NCBI GenBank assembly: GCA_900547275.1
Contig: URGA01000006.1
Location: 1-46,348, forward strand
Direction: 5' to 3'
Source of the DNA: an uncultured Oscillospiraceae bacterium
GTDB taxonomy: Bacteria; Bacillota; Clostridia; Oscillospirales; Acutalibacteraceae
Length of the DNA stretch: 46,348 nucleotides
Under the pieces are notes generated by a model. It saw only the letters and a list, made by a program, of their open reading frames with translations. It did not search any database and was not told the DNA's origin. How positions within the stretch are numbered: position 1 is the first letter of the stretch; each line of letters opens with the position of its first letter. A program made the position numbers and the translations under genes. Positions 39,962-46,348 of the stretch are shown piece after piece.

Positions 39962-41521
39962 TTATTTTGCAACGTCGGACGCTCTTGATTCACGAATGAT
40001 ATTGACTTTGATCTGACCCGGATATTCCATCTCGGATTCAATCTTTTTAGCAATTTCATGCGCTACATAAGGCATTCTCTCATCGCTTACAATTTCAGGC
40101 TTAACCATAACGCGCACTTCGCGTCCTGCCTGAATTGCATATGCTCTTTCTACGCCGTCAAAGCTTGTGGAGATTTCCTCAAGCTGCTGAAGACGCTTAA
40201 TGTAGTTTTCGACATTTTCGCGTCTTGCTCCGGGGCGAGCGGCGGAAACAGCGTCAGCCGCCTGAACAAGGCAGGCAACAACTGTCTTACACTCAACATC
40301 GCCGTGGTGCGCCTGAATTGCGTGGATAACAGCTTCGCTTTCCTTGTATTTTCTTGCGTATTCAACGCCGAGGGCAATATGAGAGCCCTCCATTTCGTGG
40401 TCAAGCGCCTTTCCGATATCGTGGAGCAGTCCTGCGCGGCGGGCAAGTCTTTCGTCCGCTCCCAGTTCAGCCGCCATAAGGCCGGCTATGTAACTTACTT
40501 CGAGGCTGTGCTTAAGAACGCTCTGACCGTAGGAGGTGCGGTATTTAAGCTTGCCCAAAAGACGGACAAGTTCGGGGTGGATCGAGCCGCAGTTAGCAGC
40601 AAGAACAGCCTTTTCGCCCTCCTGTTTGATTGTTGCATTAACTTCTTTTGTGGATTTTTCAAACATTTCTTCGATCCGGGTGGGATGAATTCTGCCGTCC
40701 TGAATAAGTCTTTCAAGAGTAAGACGGGCAATTTCACGACGTACCGGGTCAAATGAACTGATTGTGATTGCTTCCGGAGTATCGTCAATAATAAGTTCAA
40801 CTCCGGTGATGGACTCGATAGAACGGATGTTGCGTCCTTCGCGTCCGATGATTCTGCCTTTCATTTCATCATTGGGCAGAGCCACAACGGATACTGTTGT
40901 TTCAGCAGTGTGGTCTGCTGCACAACGCTGGATTGCAGTGCCGATGATTTCTCTTGCCAGAACGTCGCTCTGGTCACGCACCATCTGCTCGTATTCCAGA
41001 ATCCTCTTGCTCTTTTCAGTGTCAAGTTCTTCTTCAAGAGAGGCAAGAAGCTGATTTTTCGCTTCTTCCTGTGTCAGGCCTGAAATACGTTCCAGCATGT
41101 CAAACTGGCTTTTCTTGATGCCATCGATTTCGAGTAATTTGTCGTCAAGCTGTTTCTGCTTTTGACTGATTTTTTCCGATTTTGCTTCAAGGGAATCTGC
41201 TTTTTTATCCAGATATTCTTCTCTCTGGTTCAAGCGGTTCTCCTGCTTTTGAACTTCGCTTCGTCTTTCGCGAATCTCTTTGTCCGCGTCGGAGCGCAGT
41301 TTGTGAATCTCGTCCTTAGCTTCAAGAATCTTTTCTTTCTTAGTAGATTCAGCCTCAGCGAGAGCAGTATTAATGATTTTTGTGGCTTCCTGAGTTGCGG
41401 AGCCGATTTCTTTTTCAGAACTGCGGCGGCGGTATTCGCTGCCGGCAACAAATCCGATTATAACAAAAATCACGGCGCAAACAACGCCGGTAATAATTAC
41501 GGCCAAAACCGTGCTACCCAT
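39962..41521 (-). CDS. rny: Ribonuclease Y
   Basis: A 519-residue membrane-anchored endoribonuclease that starts mRNA decay and riboswitch turnover in Firmicutes; length matches the family (about 520). Order: N-terminal transmembrane helix (residues 4-27), long charged coiled coil (about 35-180), KH domain with GRIIGREGRNIRSIESITGV, and an HD domain with LLHDIGKALDHE and IQAHHGDVE, whose His/Asp residues bind the catalytic metals. C-terminus: RVMVKPEIVSDERMPYVA. AAGGAGGTG lies before ATG 41521, and a TTGACA-type promoter is at 41671-41699. Transcribed alone or with the Dabb gene by read-through. Confidence 0.97.
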   Translation of the reverse strand: MGSTVLAVIITGVVCAVIFVIIGFVAGSEYRRRSSEKEIGSATQEATKIINTALAEAESTKKEKILEAKDEIHKLRSDADKEIRERRSEVQKQENRLNQREEYLDKKADSLEAKSEKISQKQKQLDDKLLEIDGIKKSQFDMLERISGLTQEEAKNQLLASLEEELDTEKSKRILEYEQMVRDQSDVLAREIIGTAIQRCAADHTAETTVSVVALPNDEMKGRIIGREGRNIRSIESITGVELIIDDTPEAITISSFDPVRREIARLTLERLIQDGRIHPTRIEEMFEKSTKEVNATIKQEGEKAVLAANCGSIHPELVRLLGKLKYRTSYGQSVLKHSLEVSYIAGLMAAELGADERLARRAGLLHDIGKALDHEMEGSHIALGVEYARKYKESEAVIHAIQAHHGDVECKTVVACLVQAADAVSAARPGARRENVENYIKRLQQLEEISTSFDGVERAYAIQAGREVRVMVKPEIVSDERMPYVAHEIAKKIESEMEYPGQIKVNIIRESRASDVAK

Positions 41522-41670
41522 AAATCAACAGCACCTCCTTCTGTAATAAATTCTCGTTTTGAGATTAAAAAATCTCTAATCAGATACCATCAGAAAAGGT
41601 ACAGTTTATTGCAATTTCAACGTATTTTGCAGTTAAAAGTCTACATAACAAGGTGTAAAACTTCTGTATT

Positions 41671-41699
41671 ATAATACACCTATATATGGTATATGTCAA
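41671..41699 (-). promoter_or_regulatory. Promoter for rny
   Basis: On the minus strand, TTGACA (41699-41694), 17-base spacer, TATTAT (41676-41671). The leader would be about 140 bases. Confidence 0.75.
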
Positions 41700-41827
41700 G
41701 TTTTTAATGCCGTTTCAATTACCGCTTGTGTGTTCCAATATACGTTTTGTTTAGAAAGTTTTTGTTTTCGGTCTGTTTTTATTTTGACATGGTATAAAGC
41801 GGCAATAAAAAGAGCGTTTTATTTCGG

Positions 41828-41856
41828 TTGACAGGAGGAAAAAAAGGTGCTATTAT
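41828..41856 (+). promoter_or_regulatory. Promoter for the T-box-thrS unit
   Basis: TTGACA (41828-41833), 17-base spacer, TATTAT (41851-41856), placing the transcript start near 41863, just before the T-box structure. Confidence 0.8.
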
Positions 41857-41863
41857 ATCTTAA

Positions 41864-42105
41864 AACCGAGTTGAATATATAAATCAGCGACGGGGACATG
41901 ACAGCGGAGATGCCGTTTTCAGAGAGTGTTCGGCAGGTGAAAGAACACAGCGGTTGCCGTAAGTTACCACCCCTGAGAGCCGCTAATACCGGCCGGCACC
42001 CGCCGTTATACGGGGCATGAGGCGCAAAGGTTAAAGCTTTTGCGAATTCAGGTGGAACCGTGGATAAGATTATTCACCCTGTGTTATCACAGGGTGATTT
42101 TTGTT
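41864..42105 (+). promoter_or_regulatory. T-box riboswitch controlling thrS (threonine specifier ACC)
   Basis: A tRNA-sensing leader. Stem I elements are visible: AGAGAG (41921-41926) and the apical arm GTGTTC/GAACAC around 41927-41948. The ACC at 41966-41968 followed by A fits the specifier codon for threonine. The T-box sequence is AGGTGGAACCGTGG (42050-42063), a variant of the common GGTGGNACCGCG. A terminator TCACCCTGTG (42074-42083) / CACAGGGTGA (42088-42097) with T run follows. Uncharged tRNA-Thr should favour the antiterminator and turn on thrS. Confidence 0.92.
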
Positions 42106-42185
42106 TTTACGGAGATTATTCAGCGCGGCGTCGGTTTAACATACTGGCAATGAAAATTGAAATATGTAATACGGAGGTAATATAT

Positions 42186-44093
42186 ATGAAAATCACTTTG
42201 AAAGACGGCGTCGTTAAAGAATACGACAGCGGTATAACAGTTGCTGATATTGCAAAAGACATTTCAATGGGTCTTTACCGCAACGCGTGCGCCTGCACAA
42301 TCAACGGCAAGGTTGCCGACCTGCGCACTGCTGTTACTGAGGACAGCACTGTTTCTATATTGACATTTGACGATGAAGACGGTAAGAAAGCATTTAACCA
42401 TACCGCTTCTCATATTATGGCGCAGGCTGTTAAGCGCCTTTATCCTGATGTAAAACTTACTATCGGTCCTGCAATCAAGGACGGATTTTACTACGACTTT
42501 GATACCGAAACTCCTTTCGGTCCAGAAGATCTCCAGGCAATTGAGGCTGAGATGAAGAAGATCGTTAAAGAAGGTCTTGTTCTCGAAAAATTTGAACTGC
42601 CCGTTGACGAGGCTGTCAGCCTGATGAAGGAAAAGAACGAGCCTTATAAGATCGAACTTATTGAAGAACACGCAGAAAAGGGCGAAGCAATCAGTTTTTA
42701 TAAGCAGGGCGAATTTACCGAACTCTGCGCAGGACCTCACCTTATGAGCGTTTCTCCCGTAAAGGCCTTCAAACTTACTAACTGCACAGGCGCTTACTGG
42801 AGAGGAGACGCCAAGAACAAGATGCTCTGCCGCGTTTACGGTACTGCTTTTCCCAAGGCTTCAATGCTTGATGAGCATCTTAAAATGCTTGAAGAAGCGA
42901 AGAAGCGCGACCACCGCAAACTGGGCAAGGAACTCGAACTCTTCACAATTATGGAAGAAGGCCCCGGCTTCCCGTTCTTCCTTCCAAAGGGAATGGTGCT
43001 TAAGAATACATTGCTTGATTATTGGAGAGAACTTCACAAAAAAGCAGGTTATGTAGAGGTATCTACGCCGGTAATCTTAAGCAGACACCTATGGGAGACA
43101 TCCGGTCACTGGGATCACTATAAAAACAACATGTATACAACGGTAATTGATGATGAAGATTTCGCCATTAAGCCGATGAACTGCCCCGGCGGTATTCTTG
43201 TTTACAAATCAAAAATGCGTTCATATAAGGACCTTCCGCTTCGTATGGGCGAACTTGGTATTGTTCACCGCCATGAACTTTCAGGCGCTCTTCACGGACT
43301 TATGCGCGTTCGCTGCTTTACCCAGGACGACGCCCATATCTTCATGACACGCGAGCAGATCAAAGACGAAATCAAAGGCGTTGTTCGTCTCATTGACGAC
43401 GCTTACAATACTTTCGGCTTTAAATATCACATTGAACTTTCCACAAAGCCTGAGAATTCAATGGGCTCTGACGAGGACTGGGATATTGCAACTGATGCGC
43501 TTAAAGCAGCAATAACCGAACTCGGCTACGACTTTGAAATTAACGAGGGCGACGGCGCTTTCTACGGTCCTAAGCTTGACTTCCACCTTACTGACTGCAT
43601 CGGCAGAACATGGCAGTGCGGAACTATTCAGCTTGACTTCCAGCTGCCTGAGCGTTTTGAACTTGAGTACACAGGCGCTGACGGTGCAAAGCACAGACCG
43701 ATAATGATTCACCGCGTAGTATTCGGCAGTATCGAAAGATTTATCGGAATTCTTACCGAGCATTACGCCGGCGCATTCCCCACATGGCTTGCTCCCGTTC
43801 AGGTTAAACTGCTTCCCATCGCAGACCGTCATATCGACTATGTCCGTCAGCTTCAGGAGAAGCTGGAGAAAGCCGATATTCGCTGTGAACTTGATGACAG
43901 AAGCGAAAAGATCGGCTTTAAGATCCGCTCTGCACAGCTTGAAAAAATTCCTTATATGCTTGTTGTCGGCGACAAGGATATTGAGGCAGGAACAGTTGCT
44001 GTCCGTTCAAGAAAGAACGGCGACGAGGGCGCTTCAACAATAGATGAATTTATAGAAAGAATTCAGAAAGAAGTTGCTGAAAAAGCAAAATAA
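42186..44093 (+). CDS. thrS: Threonyl-tRNA synthetase
   Basis: A 635-residue class II aminoacyl-tRNA synthetase that charges tRNA-Thr; length is typical. Order: TGS domain (residues 1-60), editing domain with HTASHIMAQAVKRLYP (His pair), catalytic core with MNCPGGILVYKSKMRSYKDL, HRHELSGALHGLMRVR, CFTQDDAHIF (motif 2 region), FYGPKLDFH, TWQCGTIQLDFQLPERF and HRVVFGSIERFIGILTEHY (motif 3), then the anticodon-binding domain (APVQVKLLPIAD). The zinc-binding Cys/His set is present. Start: GGAGGT lies before ATG 42186; the open frame continues upstream into the T-box terminator, but that part is non-coding. Ends with a strong terminator. Confidence 0.97.
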   Translation: MKITLKDGVVKEYDSGITVADIAKDISMGLYRNACACTINGKVADLRTAVTEDSTVSILTFDDEDGKKAFNHTASHIMAQAVKRLYPDVKLTIGPAIKDGFYYDFDTETPFGPEDLQAIEAEMKKIVKEGLVLEKFELPVDEAVSLMKEKNEPYKIELIEEHAEKGEAISFYKQGEFTELCAGPHLMSVSPVKAFKLTNCTGAYWRGDAKNKMLCRVYGTAFPKASMLDEHLKMLEEAKKRDHRKLGKELELFTIMEEGPGFPFFLPKGMVLKNTLLDYWRELHKKAGYVEVSTPVILSRHLWETSGHWDHYKNNMYTTVIDDEDFAIKPMNCPGGILVYKSKMRSYKDLPLRMGELGIVHRHELSGALHGLMRVRCFTQDDAHIFMTREQIKDEIKGVVRLIDDAYNTFGFKYHIELSTKPENSMGSDEDWDIATDALKAAITELGYDFEINEGDGAFYGPKLDFHLTDCIGRTWQCGTIQLDFQLPERFELEYTGADGAKHRPIMIHRVVFGSIERFIGILTEHYAGAFPTWLAPVQVKLLPIADRHIDYVRQLQEKLEKADIRCELDDRSEKIGFKIRSAQLEKIPYMLVVGDKDIEAGTVAVRSRKNGDEGASTIDEFIERIQKEVAEKAK

Positions 44094-44106
44094 TTGAGTA
44101 AAATGA

Positions 44107-44145
44107 AAGCGGAGGAAACGAAATGTTTCCTCCGCTTATTTTTTT
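44107..44145. terminator. Terminator after thrS, shared with convergent prmA
   Basis: A 13-bp stem (44107-44119 with 44125-44137) around GAAAT, followed by ATTTTTTT on the plus strand. The minus-strand T tail is weaker. Confidence 0.85.
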
Positions 44146-44160
44146 CAATATTGAAAAAAT

Positions 44161-45096
44161 TTATTTTTTCAAAGTGAGAACAAAGACGAGCCAGCCCTTG
44201 TCTTCAAAGCGCTGTTTTACCTCAAATCCGTTTTCTTCAAATGACTGGAGTACTTCGTCTTCACGGGTGTCAATAATGCCTCCGGTGATATATATTCCGT
44301 CAGGCTTGAGATAACGTCCCACCTGGGGGTTAAACTGCATAATAATATCTGCAACGATGTTGGCAACAACAATATTGTAAGTACCTGTTACCTTGTCGGT
44401 AAGGTTGCCTTCAACTGCTGTAAAACGACTTTCGTCAAATCCATTTTCCTTTGCGTTTTCATTGGCTGTTTTTACGGCAAGTTTGTCTATATCTACTCCG
44501 AAAGCTTTGTCTGCGCCCAGAAGCAGTGAAGCGATTGAAAGAATTCCGCTTCCGCAGCCGATATCCAGTACAAGGTCGCCGGTTTTAACGTATTTTTCAA
44601 GAGTTTCAAGGCAAAGGCGTGTTGTGGGGTGACTTCCTGTTCCAAATGCCAGACCCGGCTCAATATGGAGCACTTTTCGCTTGCCTGCGTCGTATTCATC
44701 TTCCCATGTCGGGCGGATAAGCAGCTTTTCTCCTACGGGCATCGGGTGGAAGTACTGCTTCCAGTTGTTAACCCAGTCTTTCATTTCACAGCCTGCTACC
44801 GTTATTGAGTAATCAATATCCTGGCTTTTGAGCCGTTCTTCGATGAAAGATACAGCCTCTGCGGGATTTTCGTGAGGGTTGATATAAACGTGAACGATGC
44901 CTTTTGTTCTGTCCTTTTTGAGCAGAGACTCTTCGATAAGGTCAATGTGGGCGATTTCCATAGTCTCTTCTTCAAGAGCGGAATAATCCTCAATATAAAT
45001 TCCGTAAGGCACCACCATGTTGGCAATATTGCCTGCGGTGTCAATATCTTTTGTAGCGACGGTAATCGCGATTTCGGTCCATTTTTCTTCTTCCAT
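44161..45096 (-). CDS. prmA: Ribosomal protein L11 methyltransferase
   Basis: A 311-residue SAM-dependent methyltransferase that trimethylates ribosomal protein L11. N-terminal substrate-recognition region (about residues 1-120; WTEIAITVATKDIDTAGNIA), then GLAFGTGSHPTTRLCLETLE and the SAM-binding motif VLDIGCGSGILSIASLLLGA, followed by GVDIDKLAVKTANENAKENG and NIVVANIVADIIM (the NxxAN-type catalytic loop). C-terminus ends with GWLVFVLTLKK. The start at 45096 has GGAGAA upstream and lies only 2 bases after the yhaM stop, so the two genes form an operon. Confidence 0.95.
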   Translation of the reverse strand: MEEEKWTEIAITVATKDIDTAGNIANMVVPYGIYIEDYSALEEETMEIAHIDLIEESLLKKDRTKGIVHVYINPHENPAEAVSFIEERLKSQDIDYSITVAGCEMKDWVNNWKQYFHPMPVGEKLLIRPTWEDEYDAGKRKVLHIEPGLAFGTGSHPTTRLCLETLEKYVKTGDLVLDIGCGSGILSIASLLLGADKAFGVDIDKLAVKTANENAKENGFDESRFTAVEGNLTDKVTGTYNIVVANIVADIIMQFNPQVGRYLKPDGIYITGGIIDTREDEVLQSFEENGFEVKQRFEDKGWLVFVLTLKK

Positions 45097-45098
45097 AT

Positions 45099-46064
45099 TT
45101 ATTCTCCAAGTTCAACTTTATGGGTAGCGTCTGTTCTGCCGTGGTTAAAGAGCTTTCTGTTGTCTAGCGCCCACTGACGGTCTGTGAAACTTCCGGGTTC
45201 TACCTTTGAAGTGGCGGCGCATATCTCAAATACAGTTGCGTCCAAGGTGTCAAGCTGGGACAGCAGTTCTGCTTCAAGGAACATCGGGCGCACGGGAGAA
45301 CCGTATTCCGGAACGCCGTGGTGAGATAATATCATGTGTTCAAGCAGTGTTGCTTTTTCAGCGGTAACGCCCAGTTTCTGAGCCGTTTTTTCAACATACA
45401 TTGCACCCTTAACGAGATGTCCGATAAGCTCGCCCTCTGCTGAATATCCTGTTGCAAGGCCGAGATCGTTTGCCTCCAGTTCCCAGGTTTTGGCAACGTC
45501 ATGGAGTATTGCGCCGGAAAGCAGGAGATCACGGTCAACGTGGGGGTAGATGCGGCAAACCTCTTCGGCGAGACGAACGATTGACATTGTGTGGAGCATA
45601 AGTCCTCCTACAATGGCGTGGTGCAGTCTAAGCGCGGCAGGATAGCGCACGAGTTTCTCTTTGTTTTCCTCCATTATTGAGGAAACGATTGCTTCAAGAT
45701 CCTTGTCTTTAAAAGCGTGAACACGGCGCATAAGCATATCGTATATCTGCTCTCCGCCCACTTCGCTGGCTGGCACAAGATCGCTCAAACGGTAATCGTC
45801 TGACGCTCCTGCTGGGCGGATTTGGGATATTCTGAACTGGTCGCGCCCGTTGTATTGTTCAACAGAACCTCTTACCTTGACAACCATGTCTACTGAAAAA
45901 AGTCCGCCGCCGCTGTAATCCCACAGTTTTGACGGAATTTCGTCATCCTTGTCAGCTAAAACAAGATCAAGATAAAGAGAACCGTTTTTTGCTGTTTTTT
46001 CGTCACATTTTTTTAAAATCGCGAAGCCCTCTGTCATTCCGTTGGGCAGTTGTTTAAAATTCAT
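45099..46064 (-). CDS. yhaM: 3'-5' exoribonuclease YhaM family
   Basis: A 321-residue nuclease of the YhaM family (usual length about 314), which trims RNA and some DNA 3' ends. N-terminal OB-fold nucleic-acid-binding domain (residues 1-90, GSLYLDLVLADKDDEIPSKL and VVKVRGSVEQYNGRDQFRIS), then an HD domain with LHHAIVGGLMLHTMSIVRLA, GAILHDVAKTWEL and HMILSHHGVPEYGSPV (metal-binding His/Asp). The frame is open to 46172, but ATG 46064 follows GGGAGG by 8 bases, which decides the start. A promoter lies at 46092-46120. First gene of the yhaM-prmA operon. Confidence 0.93.
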   Translation of the reverse strand: MNFKQLPNGMTEGFAILKKCDEKTAKNGSLYLDLVLADKDDEIPSKLWDYSGGGLFSVDMVVKVRGSVEQYNGRDQFRISQIRPAGASDDYRLSDLVPASEVGGEQIYDMLMRRVHAFKDKDLEAIVSSIMEENKEKLVRYPAALRLHHAIVGGLMLHTMSIVRLAEEVCRIYPHVDRDLLLSGAILHDVAKTWELEANDLGLATGYSAEGELIGHLVKGAMYVEKTAQKLGVTAEKATLLEHMILSHHGVPEYGSPVRPMFLEAELLSQLDTLDATVFEICAATSKVEPGSFTDRQWALDNRKLFNHGRTDATHKVELGE

Positions 46065-46091
46065 GCTTTTTTCCTCCCTGGATTTGAAATT

Positions 46092-46120
46092 ATTATACAA
46101 CACTTTTCTGCTACATTCAA
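46092..46120 (-). promoter_or_regulatory. Promoter for yhaM-prmA
   Basis: On the minus strand, TTGAAT (46120-46115), 17-base spacer, TATAAT (46097-46092), 28 bases before ATG 46064. Confidence 0.75.
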
Positions 46121-46165
46121 TGCCTGTGTTAACATGGAGTTTATCTTTTGTTAATGAAAGCGCTG

Positions 46166-46194
46166 TTGACAAAAGAATTTAATATTGATATTAT
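46166..46194 (+). promoter_or_regulatory. Promoter for the zinc-ribbon gene at the window end
   Basis: TTGACA (46166-46171), 17-base spacer, TATTAT (46189-46194). Divergent from the yhaM promoter. Confidence 0.75.
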
Positions 46195-46254
46195 AGTTTT
46201 AATTATAAATAATGAAGAAGTACGCAGATTTTTAAGGATGGAGTGATTTTTCTT

Positions 46255-46348
46255 TTGGAAAATTTTGACAGTCTCTGCATGAACTGCTTTGAACCGCTGA
46301 CGGCGGGCAGCGTCTGCCGCTCCTGCGGTTTTGACAATGACCGTCCCA
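46255..46348 (+). CDS. N-terminus of a zinc-ribbon protein, possibly a Ser/Thr kinase (cut by the window end)
   Basis: Only about 31 residues are visible. They hold two CxxC knuckles (CMNC and CRSC) and the ending GFDNDRP, a short zinc ribbon. In many Clostridia this start (MENFDSLCMNCFE-like, with GFDN at the end) precedes a Hanks-type protein kinase domain, but the kinase is outside the window, so that is inference. Start: TTG 46255 after AGGATGGAG, with a promoter at 46166-46194. The zinc ribbon is of the same general kind as in the small membrane protein at 2400, without enough sequence to claim relatedness. Confidence 0.6.
   Translation, partial: MENFDSLCMNCFEPLTAGSVCRSCGFDNDRP

Noticed and set aside
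40058..40756. 232-residue frame opposite rny
   Set aside because: It lies entirely antisense to the RNase Y gene, has no ribosome binding site or domain pattern, and is a codon-usage shadow.
42060..42185. N-terminal extension of thrS by 42 residues
   Set aside because: The segment lies across the T-box terminator hairpin, has no ribosome binding site at its first ATG, and TGS-domain homology starts at ATG 42186, which has GGAGGT upstream.
46065..46172. Longer start for yhaM
   Set aside because: The extension crosses the predicted promoter, and ATG 46064 has a GGGAGG site.
1..46348. CRISPR arrays, transposases, phage genes, tRNA or rRNA genes
   Set aside because: No regularly spaced repeats, transposase motifs, integrase motifs, cloverleaf-like sequences or rRNA segments were seen on either strand.

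Overview
The window looks like part of a chromosome from a Gram-positive member of the Clostridia, most likely a Ruminococcaceae/Oscillospiraceae-type gut bacterium. The evidence is AGGAGG-type ribosome binding sites, TTGACA/TATAAT promoters, a T-box-controlled threonyl-tRNA synthetase, RNase Y, YhaM, an NfnAB-type bifurcating transhydrogenase, a GH25 lysozyme with Thr-rich linker, and several teichoic-acid-type CDP-glycerol glycerophosphotransferases. The species assignment is inference. I see no rRNA, tRNA, CRISPR array, insertion sequence or phage gene.

Layout. 1-5.0 kb: the 3' end of a MATE transporter, a GH25 muramidase, a small zinc-ribbon membrane protein, a small XRE regulator with a palindromic operator, and a CPA2 cation/proton antiporter. 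5.2-22.7 kb: a surface-polymer region. It holds a polytopic membrane protein, two tandem glycerophosphotransferases on the minus strand, a third glycerophosphotransferase with tagD (CDP-glycerol synthesis) on the plus strand, and a 1253-residue protein with two glycerophosphotransferase domains. A minus-strand operon follows: two tandem acyltransferase-3 paralogues, a glycerophosphotransferase-GT4 fusion, and a degenerate relative of that fusion. 23.0-25.3 kb: nfnA-nfnB. 25.6-37.3 kb: an eleven-gene minus-strand capsule/exopolysaccharide operon (Wzz/CpsC, BY-kinase, phosphoglycosyl transferase, GT4, acyltransferase, GT4, radical SAM/SPASM, LicD, GT4, GT2, Wzy-like polymerase) behind a strong promoter with palindromes. 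37.6-39.2 kb: a secreted protein with a sortase-like tail. 39.6-46.3 kb: housekeeping genes (Dabb protein, rny, T-box-thrS, prmA, yhaM) and the start of a zinc-ribbon protein.

How the genes may work together. TagD would supply CDP-glycerol, and up to six intact glycerophosphotransferase domains could build or decorate a glycerol-phosphate polymer. The acyltransferases may add O-acyl groups and the GT4 half of the fusion may glycosylate. The second operon is a Wzx/Wzy-type pathway without a visible flippase; it carries a LicD phosphotransferase and an unusual radical SAM enzyme. The most novel-looking material is the glycerophosphotransferase set: the double-headed enzyme, the GT4 fusion, and the adjacent copy that has lost its catalytic histidines. 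Linkage of the two loci by CDP-glycerol is a hypothesis. All calls come from reading the sequence; no database search was run.
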